Assembly: GCA_019411365.1 (NCBI GenBank)
Contig: DXQT01000007.1
Location: 34,288-98,287, forward strand
Length of the DNA: 64,000 nt
Source: Roseburia sp.
GTDB lineage: Bacteria > Bacillota_A > Clostridia > Lachnospirales > Lachnospiraceae
Reading direction: 5' to 3'
Shown here: one piece after another, positions 24,907 to 33,947 of the stretch
Layout: every line of letters starts with the position of its first letter
How positions within the stretch are numbered: position 1 is the first letter of the stretch
Translations under genes and position numbers: made by a program
Notes under the pieces: generated by a model
Seen by the model: the letters and a program-made list of their open reading frames with translations, nothing else
Databases searched by the model: none
Told to the model about the DNA's origin: nothing

Positions 24907-27172
24907 GGCGAGAATTGTGATAACAGCAGGGTTTCTTCTTGTTTTAGCAGTTATCAATTTTTTATGCTATCCGGGAATCAATCGCAGAAGCAAAGACTGG
25001 ATGCAAAAGACAGAAGCAGCAAAAACAGGAACAGACAGTGATACGCAGATTCGGACACAGTTTCTGAAAAATCTGTATGAGGGATTTTATCTGCTCGATC
25101 TGGAATATCAGAATCAGAAGAGTGAGACGGAGATGTCAGCAACAGATCTTTATATCGCATCTTATGCAAAAGCGGATGAAACCGACAGGTGGGAGTCACA
25201 GGAACAATTAGAGCAGGTAACCAATGATGAAGTATTGTCGGTGATGGATGAATGGAGCAGTCAGTTTGAAAAAATCCGTTCCCAGATTGATTACTGCGTC
25301 ATGGAATCCGAAGATGGAAGTAAACTGAAAAATACAACGCAGAATTTAGAGAGCGTACTCGGTGGAGAGGAAAAGGATGTCAGTGAACAACTGGCACAAT
25401 ATTACAGCGAATTGTTTGCGGTAAAATTTAATGAAGTCGGGGCGATGGAAGTAATTCCTCTGCTGTCAGACAGGGAAAATAGCGGCGATCTTTTAGTAAA
25501 ATCCTTAGGGGCACAGGAACGCAGTGAACTGTTAAAAACTAATCTGGAAGAGTATTTTAATCCAACAGACATGCCCGTGCTCAAAGGACCGGAAAATATA
25601 GAGTTTGTGATCGGTATTTCCAAAGAGAAAGCATCTGAAAATATTCTTTATGATTCTGGCAGTGATGAGGAAGAAGATTATTTTGAAAAGCTGTCCGCCT
25701 ATAAAATTAATGGGGCACTTCCATTGTATGGCGCATCTGTTGTAGCGGTGATCGCATTTATGTTTTTTATGACAGGGAAAAAAGCCGGAGGCAATATCTT
25801 AAATGATGGAAAGGTACATGCTTACGCGGCAGAACTTGGAGTCACAGGTGTGATCTGCGGACTGTGTCTGCAGAATTACTTTATGGAACTTATCTGGTCA
25901 TATGGATTTGATTCATTTTCGGATGCGGCAGATGAACTGATGGGTGGACAGGTTTATGATGTTGTGATCAGCGTACTTACTGCAGTTGGAACTTTGTGGC
26001 TGATCTATGCAATGTGGTTTGCAGCCGCATATCTGCTGAGACCGGTATTTTCAGTCGGACTATGGGAATATGTTAAAAGATACAGTCTGGTCTATCAGAT
26101 CTTCCCATGGATAAAAAAACAGTTTAAAAAGACAGGCAACCGGATCAGACAGTGGTGGAACACACTCTCCGGGGAGATCACACACATTGATTTCAGTGAG
26201 GAAACGACAAAACTGATCTTAAAAGTTGTCGTTATAAACTTTGCAGTGCTTGCAGCCTGTTCCTTGTTCTGGTTCTTTGGGATCGGTGCATTAGTTGTCT
26301 ATTCGATCGTCCTGTTTTTTATTATAAAGAAACATTATGAGCAGATCAATAAAGATTATCATGCGATGTTAGATGCCATGCAGACGATCGCAGAAGGTAA
26401 TCTTGATCAGGAGATTCAGGGGGATTTTGGCATATTTAATCCGTTCCGGGACGAACTTGCGCAGATCCAGACCGGTATGAAAAAAGCAGTGGAGGAAGAG
26501 GTAAAGAGCCAGCGTATGAAAACAGAACTGATCACAAATGTTTCACATGACTTAAAAACACCGCTCACTGCCATCACGACATACATTGAACTGCTGAAAA
26601 AAGAAGACATCACGGAGGAAGAAAGGCGTTCTTACATTGATACTTTAGAGCGTAAATCACTGCGCCTTAAGGTGCTGATCGAAGATCTTTTTGAAGTCAG
26701 CAAGGCAAACAGCAATAATATCGTACTTAATAAGATGGAACTTGACGTTGTAAACCTGATCAAACAGGTCAGCATTGAACATGTGGATAAGATGAAAGAG
26801 CGGGGACTCGAACTTAAGTGGAATGTGCCGGAAGAAAAGGTACTGTTAATGCTTGATAACCAGAAAACCTACCGCATTTTTGAAAATCTCTTTGTCAATG
26901 TGGTCAAATATGCAATGCAGGGCAGCAGGGTTTATTTAGAGGTGCGAAAGAAAGCATCCCTTGTAGAGATCATCTTAAAAAATATGTCTGCTGAGGAAAT
27001 ACATATCAGCGGTGATGAGATCACGGAACGATTTGTGCGTGGCGACAGTTCAAGAAACACAGAAGGTTCCGGACTTGGTCTTGCGATCGCAAAAAGTTTT
27101 ACCGAAGCCCAGGGCGGCGAATTCCACGTCGAGGTCGACGGGGACCTGTTCAAAGTTGTCATTTTGTTTTAG
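24878..27172 (+). CDS. Sensor histidine kinase with a large multi-span sensory region
   Basis: 764 residues. A membrane segment at about 9-29 is followed by a ~245-residue extracytoplasmic domain and a cluster of further helices (about 280-300, 315-340, 358-390, 447-485). HAMP-like and HisKA regions follow; the phospho-acceptor is H557 in VSHDLKTPLTAI. The ATPase N-box is IFENLFVNVVKYA and the G2 box GSGLGLAIAKS. The start is TTG 24878, with AAAGGTGG at the proper distance; the gene overlaps the response regulator by 29 bp. The signal sensed is unknown. Confidence 0.9.
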   Translation: MDIKWKNSRKARIVITAGFLLVLAVINFLCYPGINRRSKDWMQKTEAAKTGTDSDTQIRTQFLKNLYEGFYLLDLEYQNQKSETEMSATDLYIASYAKADETDRWESQEQLEQVTNDEVLSVMDEWSSQFEKIRSQIDYCVMESEDGSKLKNTTQNLESVLGGEEKDVSEQLAQYYSELFAVKFNEVGAMEVIPLLSDRENSGDLLVKSLGAQERSELLKTNLEEYFNPTDMPVLKGPENIEFVIGISKEKASENILYDSGSDEEEDYFEKLSAYKINGALPLYGASVVAVIAFMFFMTGKKAGGNILNDGKVHAYAAELGVTGVICGLCLQNYFMELIWSYGFDSFSDAADELMGGQVYDVVISVLTAVGTLWLIYAMWFAAAYLLRPVFSVGLWEYVKRYSLVYQIFPWIKKQFKKTGNRIRQWWNTLSGEITHIDFSEETTKLILKVVVINFAVLAACSLFWFFGIGALVVYSIVLFFIIKKHYEQINKDYHAMLDAMQTIAEGNLDQEIQGDFGIFNPFRDELAQIQTGMKKAVEEEVKSQRMKTELITNVSHDLKTPLTAITTYIELLKKEDITEEERRSYIDTLERKSLRLKVLIEDLFEVSKANSNNIVLNKMELDVVNLIKQVSIEHVDKMKERGLELKWNVPEEKVLLMLDNQKTYRIFENLFVNVVKYAMQGSRVYLEVRKKASLVEIILKNMSAEEIHISGDEITERFVRGDSSRNTEGSGLGLAIAKSFTEAQGGEFHVEVDGDLFKVVILF

Positions 27173-27213
27173 GGACGGGTGTGTTATAATACCGTTTAGA
27201 AAATGTAGATCTC

Positions 27214-27405
27214 TGCAAAACTCAACAAAATGTGGAGCTATTGCGAGAGACTGACAAATGAATAAGAAGGTGCTGGGGAGCCGCCGGTACTTAGTGACCG
27301 TATTTTGGTCACTTAGTATCCGTTGCGAGCGACACGCAGCGGAAGCGTGCCTTCGTTTCATGTGTCAGTCTCTCGCAATTTCAGAAAATGTGGATGAGTT
27401 TTGCA
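27214..27405. repeat. Inverted-repeat element (candidate MITE or structured RNA)
   Basis: Outer arms TGCAAAACTCA (27214-27224) and TGAGTTTTGCA (27395-27405). Inner 17-bp perfect arms ATTGCGAGAGACTGACA (27240-27256) and its complement (27363-27379). Between outer and inner arms the sequence AAAATGTGGA is repeated directly (27227-27236 and 27385-27394), not inverted. Inside are GTGACC-GTATTTT-GGTCAC and CACGC/GCGTG. It has no ORF and fills the gap between the histidine kinase and the S1-domain gene. Confidence 0.7.
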
Positions 27406-27438
27406 GGTATTAGAATTAACAAATGGGAGGATAACAAA

Positions 27439-28350
27439 ATGGAAACAATGGACGACTACAAAGACGAACTGGAAGCCTCTTTCCGCAGGATCAACGAGGG
27501 AGACATCATTTCCGGTACAGTCATTGATGTAAATGAAGAGGAAGTGACTCTGGATTTAAAATATTATGCGCAGGGAATCATCAAAGTTGCTGATCTGAGC
27601 AATGATCCTGATTTTAATGTCATGGAACAGGTACACAAGGGAGATGTGATCGAGGCAACTGTGGTACAGACGGACGATGGTGCCGGAAATATCGTACTTT
27701 CCAAAAAGGAAGCGAACGATATACTCGCATGGGATAAATTAAAACAGATGATGGAAGATGAGACAACAGTCAAAGTCCGCATCAAAGAGAGCGTACCGAG
27801 CGGCGTTGTCACCTATCTGGAAGGCATCCGTGCATTTATCCCGGCATCCCAGATCACACTTGACTATGTGGAAGATACTGACGCGTGGATCGGAAAAGAG
27901 ATCGAAGTGCGTGTGATCACTGTGGATCCGGAAAAAGAAAAACTGGTTTTATCCGGCAAGGCAGTGGCAAGAGAAGCAGAAGCCGAAGAGCGCAGCCACA
28001 AGATCTCCATGATCGTGCCGGGAACTGTACTCGAAGGAACTGTCGAGACACTGATGCCATACGGCGCATTTATCAACCTTGGAAACGGACTGAGCGGTCT
28101 GGTACACATCTCACAGATCTGTGAGCGCCGCATCAAAAAGCCATCCGAAGTATTAAAAGAAGGACAGAAAGTCAAAGCAAAAGTCCTTAACACCAACGAC
28201 AACAAGATCAGCCTCAGCATGAAAGCATTACAGGAAGAAATGGTCGATACCGCAGGCGTTGCCGAGGAAGAACTGGAAAAATATACCGACACAGAATCGA
28301 CAGGCACCAGCCTAGGCTCGCTGCTGGCAGGATTTCACTTTGACGCGTAA
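27439..28350 (+). CDS. S1 RNA-binding domain protein (RpsA-like)
   Basis: 303 residues with three S1-type OB folds. The first is at about 18-85 (EGDIISGTVIDVNEEEVTLDL), the second at about 105-170 (SGVVTYLEGIRAFIPASQI) and the third at about 190-265 (PGTVLEGTVETLMPYGAFINLG...LSGLVHISQI). The tail is acidic. It resembles the short RpsA-like proteins of Firmicutes, which often do not act as the ribosomal S1 of proteobacteria. Start chosen at ATG 27439 after GGGAGG; the frame upstream to 27388 passes through the inverted-repeat element. Confidence 0.9.
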   Translation: METMDDYKDELEASFRRINEGDIISGTVIDVNEEEVTLDLKYYAQGIIKVADLSNDPDFNVMEQVHKGDVIEATVVQTDDGAGNIVLSKKEANDILAWDKLKQMMEDETTVKVRIKESVPSGVVTYLEGIRAFIPASQITLDYVEDTDAWIGKEIEVRVITVDPEKEKLVLSGKAVAREAEAEERSHKISMIVPGTVLEGTVETLMPYGAFINLGNGLSGLVHISQICERRIKKPSEVLKEGQKVKAKVLNTNDNKISLSMKALQEEMVDTAGVAEEELEKYTDTESTGTSLGSLLAGFHFDA

Positions 28351-28363
28351 GCAGTAAAAACAT

Positions 28364-28406
28364 CAGAGGCATCAAGAGACAAAAATCTTGACGCCTCTGT
28401 TTTTTT
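28364..28406 (+). terminator. Intrinsic terminator of the S1-domain gene
   Basis: CAGAGGCATCAAGA pairs with TCTTGACGCCTCTG (one mismatch), followed by seven thymines at 28400-28406. Confidence 0.88.
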
Positions 28407-28427
28407 GCCCAGAATCTTTGTCATATA

Positions 28428-28490
28428 TTGTTGACAAGGAAACAAACTTGCGCTATATTAAAACAGAAGTAATTGTTGACAAGGAAACAA
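28428..28490 (+). promoter_or_regulatory. MarR gene promoter with two direct operator copies
   Basis: TTGTTGACAAGGAAACAA occurs twice, at 28428-28445 and 28473-28490. The first copy includes the -35 TTGACA (28431-28436), which is 17 bp before the -10 TATATT (28454-28459). The second lies over the transcription start region and ends 30 bp before the ATG. Each copy has TTGTT...AACAA half sites, as expected for a MarR-type dimer, so the regulator probably represses itself. Confidence 0.8.
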
Positions 28491-28519
28491 TATTTGCTTT
28501 TATGTAAGGGAGTGGATGT

Positions 28520-28975
28520 ATGAAAGAGCAGGAGCTTCTGTTAAAAGAGCTTGCGCTGATGTTAGAGCGGCAGGACATGCTCTCGAAGCTGACCGAGGGG
28601 AAATGTCTCGATGAATATGGCTATTCCGAGACGCACTGTATTGACTATATTGGAAGATTAGAGTTACCAAATGTTACCAAGATCGCAGAACATATGGGGA
28701 TGACAAGAGGCGCGATCAGCAAAATGACAAAGAAGCTGTTAGCGAAAGGTCTGATTGAAAAATACACTTTGGAATCGAACAAAAAAGAAGTCTATTTTAA
28801 ACTGACGGATCTAGGAAAAATGTTGTTTGAGGAACATGCAAAACGTCACAAACGCTGGGAAAAAAGGGATATGGAGTTTTTGTCCCATTATTCTACAGAG
28901 GATGTAAAGACGGTGTATCAGTTTATGAAAGAATTTAATCACTACTTAGAGGGACAGATTGAAGAATTATCATAA
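28520..28975 (+). CDS. MarR family transcriptional regulator
   Basis: 151 residues with a winged helix at about 45-105: LELPNVTKIAEHMGMTRGAISKMTKKLLAKGLIEKYTLESNKKEVYFKLTDLG. The charged ends form the dimer. The gene stands alone, followed by a convergent gene, so its regulon cannot be read from here, but its own promoter carries two identical 18-bp boxes. AAGGGAGTGG precedes the ATG. Confidence 0.92.
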   Translation: MKEQELLLKELALMLERQDMLSKLTEGKCLDEYGYSETHCIDYIGRLELPNVTKIAEHMGMTRGAISKMTKKLLAKGLIEKYTLESNKKEVYFKLTDLGKMLFEEHAKRHKRWEKRDMEFLSHYSTEDVKTVYQFMKEFNHYLEGQIEELS

Positions 28976-29040
28976 CGATGTAGGAAAGTATGAAACAGTT
29001 ACGGATCAGACAGAAGTTTTGAGATCCATAGGATCGACAT

Positions 29041-29070
29041 AAAAATTGCCTGCGGGCAATCCGCAGGCAA
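29041..29070 (-). terminator. Intrinsic terminator of the transglycosylase gene (minus strand)
   Basis: TTGCCTGCGG (29046-29055) pairs with CCGCAGGCAA (29061-29070), and AAAAA at 29041-29045 gives the T-run on the minus strand. Confidence 0.88.
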
Positions 29071-29078
29071 CAGGATGT

Positions 29079-30173
29079 TTAAGATTCACTGTCAGTGTCT
29101 GTACTGACATCGTCATTAGTATCTGTGCTGACAGCTGCATCAATATCTGTGTTTGTTTCAGTATCAGTATCTTCGTCCGTATCTGTTTCTGCAGAAGGAA
29201 TCACGCGTACAGGGATGTCTTTTGTGATATCTTCAATTGTTTCAGAATCAGAATTTATGGAAGTAAGGACTGCAGTGCGGTCGGATGGGGTTTCAGAGGT
29301 ACTTCCCACAGCAGATGATGTAGTATCCGTATTCTGTAAAGCAGAAGAGACATCTGTTGATGTTGTCTGACCAGATATCATATTTTTCAATTTTAAAATA
29401 GCGGTTAAGATATCGAGTGCATCTTTACTGATATTTTTGGAGGAGAAGAAATCAGCGAGCATCTGATTTGCTTCATCTCTTGCAGTTCCGGTCAGACTGA
29501 AAATAGAAGAAAGCTGGTCTGAAACGGAAGATACCGTATTAGAAACAGCAGAACCAAATTCTTCCATATAAGAGAGAACCTTTTTAACGTAATTCTGTGT
29601 CTCAGTAAAAGGCGGGATGCCGCCGTATTTGTCAACATTTGCACTGCCGGCATTGTAAGCGGCGAGAGCAAGGGAGATATTTCCCTGATAGTTGGACAAT
29701 AACTGACTGATATATTTTGCACCGCCCATGATATTTTCTCTGGCATCGTAGGAATTAGAAACGCCAAGAGCAGCAGCGGTCGATGGCATTAACTGCATGA
29801 TACCGACGGCACCTGCACTGCTTACGGCAGACGGATTAAATCCGGATTCTGCTTTTGCAATTGATTTTAGTATAATAGAAGAAACACCATAGGTATTGGC
29901 TGCATCTTCGAAAATAGAGTCAAGCTCGTTCGAAGTATAAGAACTTGCGGATGATGCAGCAGTCTGACCTGTGGATACGGTCGATGTATCAGATACGGCG
30001 GTATTGGTGCTGATGGTGTTCTGATTGTTTTCTATAGCTTTTGTACTGTCAGCTAACACGGTTGCAAAATCGTCTGAAGTAGTCTGCTTTGCAGTTTCGG
30101 CACGTTTGGCAGCCTGCGAATGGATACGGTCAACTAATGCCTGATCCATATAGTTTAATACGGTAATACTCAT
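29079..30173 (-). CDS. Lytic transglycosylase (SLT domain) without signal peptide
   Basis: 364 residues. The SLT (Slt70-type) domain is at about 85-205: the catalytic glutamate lies in IAKAESGFNPSAV, followed by GAVGIMQLMPSTA and the AAYNAGS motif. These cleave peptidoglycan with 1,6-anhydro-muramyl products. The N-terminus (MSITVLNYMDQALVDRIHSQ) has no signal peptide, unusual for a wall enzyme; such proteins can be exported by the flagellar system or act on cytosolic-side assembly. The last ~75 residues are Ser/Thr/Asp-rich and low-complexity. Preceded by AAGGAG. Confidence 0.82.
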   Translation of the reverse strand: MSITVLNYMDQALVDRIHSQAAKRAETAKQTTSDDFATVLADSTKAIENNQNTISTNTAVSDTSTVSTGQTAASSASSYTSNELDSIFEDAANTYGVSSIILKSIAKAESGFNPSAVSSAGAVGIMQLMPSTAAALGVSNSYDARENIMGGAKYISQLLSNYQGNISLALAAYNAGSANVDKYGGIPPFTETQNYVKKVLSYMEEFGSAVSNTVSSVSDQLSSIFSLTGTARDEANQMLADFFSSKNISKDALDILTAILKLKNMISGQTTSTDVSSALQNTDTTSSAVGSTSETPSDRTAVLTSINSDSETIEDITKDIPVRVIPSAETDTDEDTDTETNTDIDAAVSTDTNDDVSTDTDSES

Positions 30174-30336
30174 TCATAACTCCTTTTCGTGTAAAACGCG
30201 ACTAAAAAAAGTATAGCACATGTTTTTGCAATAGTGAAGTTTTTGTTGAAAATTGTCTTGATGTATCACAAAAATTGTTGTAGAGTACATAGTGCGACAA
30301 GCTAAAGTGATAAAGTAACAGGGATAGAAAAAAGAA

Positions 30337-31098
30337 ATGGATTGTGAAATAGAAAAAAACAAAGTAAGTAAAAAAGCTTCCTATGGAAAAGCGTTTAAAG
30401 CTGCATTTCCATATACAATACCGGTCATGACGGGATATCTGTTTATCGGTATGGCTTTTGGAGTGATGATTCAGGAAAAAGGGTATAATTTTCTGTGGGC
30501 AATACTGATGAGCGTCCTGTGTTATGCAGGGAGTGGACAGTATCTCGCCGTGAATTTTTTTGCGCCGGGCGTGAGTCTTTTACAGGTAATTTTCATGGAG
30601 TTTATGTTAAATATCCGGCATATTTTTTATGGTCTGTCGTTATTAGAGCGTTTTGCAAAGATGGGGAAGAAGCGCCTGTATATGATCTTTTCCCTGACAG
30701 ATGAAACATATTCCTTATTTTTTGTCACGAAGGTGCCAAAGGATGTGGAAGAAGGACAGTTTTTATTTGCAATCGCACTGTTAGACCAGCTGTACTGGAT
30801 CATCGGTTCCGCAATCGGGGCACTGCTTGGATCAGTACTTCCAATCGACACGACAGGAATTGATTTTGCGATGACGGCGTTGTTCGTCGTGATCATGGTG
30901 GAGCAGTGGATGGAGTCAAAAAACCGTCCGAGCGTACTGATCGGACTTGGATGCGGACTGGTTTGTCTTCTGATCTTTGGCGCAGACAATTTTATTCTGC
31001 CGACCATGATCTGTATTATGCTGATCCTGCTTCCGTGCAGAAAGTTTTTGGATAAAGAAACAGAACAGAAAAAGGAGGTAGAGCATCATGCCGGTTAG
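30337..31098 (+). CDS. azlC: Branched-chain amino acid exporter, AzlC family
   Basis: A 253-residue membrane protein with the AzlC signatures: FPYTIPVMTGYLFIGMAFGV near residue 20 and FMEFMLNIRHIFYGLS near 90. It pairs with the small AzlD subunit to export branched-chain amino acids and analogues. About seven membrane segments. The azlD ATG lies 11 bp inside its 3' end. The start has only a weak ribosome site (AGGGATAG), and no strong promoter is visible in the 163-bp gap. Confidence 0.92.
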   Translation: MDCEIEKNKVSKKASYGKAFKAAFPYTIPVMTGYLFIGMAFGVMIQEKGYNFLWAILMSVLCYAGSGQYLAVNFFAPGVSLLQVIFMEFMLNIRHIFYGLSLLERFAKMGKKRLYMIFSLTDETYSLFFVTKVPKDVEEGQFLFAIALLDQLYWIIGSAIGALLGSVLPIDTTGIDFAMTALFVVIMVEQWMESKNRPSVLIGLGCGLVCLLIFGADNFILPTMICIMLILLPCRKFLDKETEQKKEVEHHAG

Positions 31099-31420
31099 TG
31101 TGGCGCGTTCACTTGTTATCATTGCAGCAGTTGCGGGAACGATCTTTTTTACAAGACTCTGCCCGTTTTTATTCTTTCCGCCGGGAAAACCGATCCCGCC
31201 GGTGATACAGTATCTTGGAAAAGTATTGCCGCCGGCAGTCATCGGAATGTTGGTGATTTATTGTTTAAAGGCGGTAAGTATCACATCCTATCCATATGGA
31301 TTACCGGAGTTTATAGCGGTGGCAGTAGTGATACTGCTTCATGTCTGGAAACGAAACAACCTGCTTAGTATCGGCGTCGGGACAGTGCTTTATATGGTGC
31401 TGATACAGGCTGTATTTTAA
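31088..31420 (+). CDS. azlD: Branched-chain amino acid transport protein AzlD
   Basis: 110 residues with four hydrophobic stretches. TRLCPFLFFP and VLPPAVIGMLVIYCLK are typical of AzlD, the small partner of AzlC. It overlaps azlC by 11 bp and has AAGGAGG upstream, inside azlC. lysA follows after 17 bp, so azlC, azlD and lysA form one operon. Confidence 0.93.
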   Translation: MPVSVARSLVIIAAVAGTIFFTRLCPFLFFPPGKPIPPVIQYLGKVLPPAVIGMLVIYCLKAVSITSYPYGLPEFIAVAVVILLHVWKRNNLLSIGVGTVLYMVLIQAVF

Positions 31421-31437
31421 TAAAATGGAGGAATATT

Positions 31438-32721
31438 ATGAAGAAGAAACCTTTTGTAACCAAAGAACAGCTCGAAGAGATCGTAAAAAAATATCCGACA
31501 CCGTTTCATCTCTACGATGAAAAAGGAATCCGTGAAAATGCGAAGGCGGTCAAGGAAGCATTTTCCTGGAATCCCGGATTTCGTGAGTATTTTGCGGTAA
31601 AGGCAACGCCAAACCCGTACATCCTTGATATCCTAAAAGAATATGACTGCGGCTGCGACTGTGCATCCTTAACAGAACTGATGTTGGCAGACTCTCAGGG
31701 ATTTGACGGAAAGCACATCATGTTTTCCTCAAACGATACACCTGCCGAGGAGTTTAAATTTGCCAATGAACTTGGTGCGATCATCAACTTAGATGATTTT
31801 ACCCACATTGACTTTTTAGAGAAAACGATCGGCAAAATTCCTGAGACGATCAGCTGCCGTTATAATCCGGGCGGAGTCTTTAAGATGAGCAATGGCATCA
31901 TGGATAATCCTGGTGATGCCAAATATGGTTTTACACATGAGCAGATCATCGAGGGATTTAAGATCTTAAAAGAAAAAGGCGCAAAACATTTCGGCGTACA
32001 TGCATTCTTAGCGAGCAACACCGTGACAAATGAATATTACCCGAAACTGGCAAGACAGTTGTTCGAACTGGTTGTGGAACTGCGTGACAAGACCGGATGT
32101 GATATCCAGTTTATCAACCTTTCCGGCGGTGTCGGTGTGCCTTATACACCGGATCAGACACCGAACGATATCCGCGTGATCGGACAGGGGGTCAAGGAAG
32201 CTTTTGAGGAGATCTTAGTTCCGGCAGGACTTGGAAATATCTCTATTTATACAGAGATGGGACGTTTCATGTTAGCACCTTACGGCTGCCTTGTGACGAA
32301 AGCAATCCATGAGAAACACACCTATAAAGAGTATATCGGTGTGGATGCCTGTGCAGTCAACCTGATGCGTCCGGCAATTTACGGGGCATATCATCACATC
32401 ACCGTTATGGGAAAAGAGGACGAGCCTTGCGACCACAAATATGATGTGACAGGTTCCCTCTGCGAGAACTGTGATAAATTTGCCATTGACCGTATGCTGC
32501 CGAAGATCGATATGGGAGATCTGCTTGTGATCCACGATGCAGGAGCACATGGTTTCTCCATGGGATATAACTATAACGGAAAACTGCGCTCCGCGGAGGT
32601 ATTGTTAAAAGAGGATGGTTCCACCCAGCTGATCCGCCGTGCAGAGACACCGGATGATTACTTCAGAACTTTTGACTGCTTTGATATTTTAAAGGATATG
32701 AAGCATCCGGAGAGAAAATAA
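31438..32721 (+). CDS. lysA: Diaminopimelate decarboxylase
   Basis: A 427-residue fold-type III PLP decarboxylase that converts meso-diaminopimelate to lysine. PLP lysine K55 is in YFAVKATPNP. SGGVGVPYTP, EMGRFMLAPYG and GSLCENCDKFA are standard motifs, as is the late AGAHGFSMGYNYNG. The gene follows azlCD with a 17-bp gap and a strong GGAGG. The pairing of lysine synthesis with an amino acid exporter is unusual but only positional. Confidence 0.95.
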   Translation: MKKKPFVTKEQLEEIVKKYPTPFHLYDEKGIRENAKAVKEAFSWNPGFREYFAVKATPNPYILDILKEYDCGCDCASLTELMLADSQGFDGKHIMFSSNDTPAEEFKFANELGAIINLDDFTHIDFLEKTIGKIPETISCRYNPGGVFKMSNGIMDNPGDAKYGFTHEQIIEGFKILKEKGAKHFGVHAFLASNTVTNEYYPKLARQLFELVVELRDKTGCDIQFINLSGGVGVPYTPDQTPNDIRVIGQGVKEAFEEILVPAGLGNISIYTEMGRFMLAPYGCLVTKAIHEKHTYKEYIGVDACAVNLMRPAIYGAYHHITVMGKEDEPCDHKYDVTGSLCENCDKFAIDRMLPKIDMGDLLVIHDAGAHGFSMGYNYNGKLRSAEVLLKEDGSTQLIRRAETPDDYFRTFDCFDILKDMKHPERK

Positions 32722-32748
32722 GACTTCATTCTGCAAGAGGAGTGTGTC

Positions 32749-33495
32749 ATGTGTATTGATGAATTGAGGTTTGAAGCTGCAAAAAACAGAGTGATCGGGA
32801 TAAACAGGGAGCGTCAGGGAATCGGGACGCTCTCAGAGAAAACGGTACATGCCGTTTTGAAAAATTATTATGCGCCGGATACGGATATGCACGAAATCCC
32901 AATCGAAAATTTTGTGGCGGACATTTTTACGGGGACCGAGATCATTGAGATACAGACACGCTCCTTTCAGGTTATGCGGAGAAAACTGGATGCGTTCTTA
33001 AAAATCTATCCGGTCACGATCGTCTATCCGATCCCGCATGTCAAATGGCTTTTGTGGATCGATGAGGAGAGTGGCGAGATGTCACCGAAGCGCAAGTCCC
33101 CCAAAAAAGGAAATCCGTATGTGGCATTTAAAGAATTGTATAAAATACGTCCGTTTTTAAAAAATGAAAACTTAAGATTTCGGTTTGCACTGATCGATAT
33201 GGAGGAGTACCGCCTGTTAAACGGCTGGAGCAAAGATAAAAAGAAAGGCAGTGAGCGCTACGACCGGATCCCGGTGCAGTTTGTGGAGGAAGTCTGTATT
33301 GAGAGACGGGAAGATTATATGCAGTTTATCCCATTTGACCTGCCGGAACCTTTTACTACGAAAGATTTTTCAAAATCTGCAAAAATTCCGTTGTCGCTTG
33401 CACAGACTGTGCTTCTGATTCTGACAGATTTAGAAATCGTGGACAGAGTGGGAAAACAGGGGAATAGTTACCTGTATAAAGTCTGTGAGATATAA
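32749..33495 (+). CDS. Unknown protein, possible PD-(D/E)XK-like fold with C-terminal winged helix
   Basis: 248 residues, not a family I can name. An early stretch, HEIPIENFVADIFTGTEIIE, followed by IQTRSFQVMRRKLDAF, has a D followed by E-x-Q after a beta-turn (the pattern of PD-(D/E)XK cores, with Q for K). The middle is basic (about 115-165). The last ~55 residues look like a winged helix (FTTKDFSKSAKIPLSLAQTVLLILTDLEIVDRVGKQGNSYLYKV). It is 27 bp after lysA on the same strand and convergent with the next gene. GAGGAGTG is upstream. The function is unknown; nuclease is a hypothesis. Confidence 0.6.
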   Translation: MCIDELRFEAAKNRVIGINRERQGIGTLSEKTVHAVLKNYYAPDTDMHEIPIENFVADIFTGTEIIEIQTRSFQVMRRKLDAFLKIYPVTIVYPIPHVKWLLWIDEESGEMSPKRKSPKKGNPYVAFKELYKIRPFLKNENLRFRFALIDMEEYRLLNGWSKDKKKGSERYDRIPVQFVEEVCIERREDYMQFIPFDLPEPFTTKDFSKSAKIPLSLAQTVLLILTDLEIVDRVGKQGNSYLYKVCEI

Positions 33496-33514
33496 GAAAA
33501 AGGGTATCTGGCTT

Positions 33515-33808
33515 TTAATAGTTACTCACGATCAGTCTGCGCCGGAACACGGAATCCATATGATCGAGTGTATGTCTTGCCTGGGAATAGCGGTTGCGGT
33601 TGGTATGGATGACATAAAACTGGTGTGCACCCCGGTATTTTTCGCGCAGAAAAAATGGTATCTTAATAAAACTCCGCGTAAATGGAATCTGATTTTCAAT
33701 CAATAACTGTGCCGCCTGATCACTGATCCGCTCATTGGTTGTGCGGCATAACTCTATATCTTTGTCGAGATGTTTTGTATCTTTTCCTAATATAAGTGCT
33801 TTTCCCAT
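33515..33808 (-). CDS. Conserved small protein of unknown function
   Basis: 97 residues, basic and soluble. I do not recognise a named domain. The even Arg/Lys pattern, the ending RRRLIVSNY and the phrase TNERISDQAAQLLIENQIPFTRS look conserved rather than random. GGGGAAG lies 5 bases before the ATG. It is convergent with the previous gene, 19 bp apart, with no clear terminator between them. A frame on the plus strand across the same bases is its shadow. Confidence 0.65.
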   Translation of the reverse strand: MGKALILGKDTKHLDKDIELCRTTNERISDQAAQLLIENQIPFTRSFIKIPFFLREKYRGAHQFYVIHTNRNRYSQARHTLDHMDSVFRRRLIVSNY

Positions 33809-33947
33809 AGTTTCTTCCCCTTTTTCAAAAAACTATCATATACGATAACTTTTGTCAAACATACTTTTATTTTTGCAGAAATTGTGGTATGTTATTAAAG
33901 TTAGACGGAAAAGCTTGTCTTAAAGGATTAGAAAGGTAATTATAATT

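Noticed and set aside
33485..33706. Plus-strand frame after the nuclease-like gene
   Set aside because: It lies opposite the minus-strand conserved small protein, which has a proper ribosome site.
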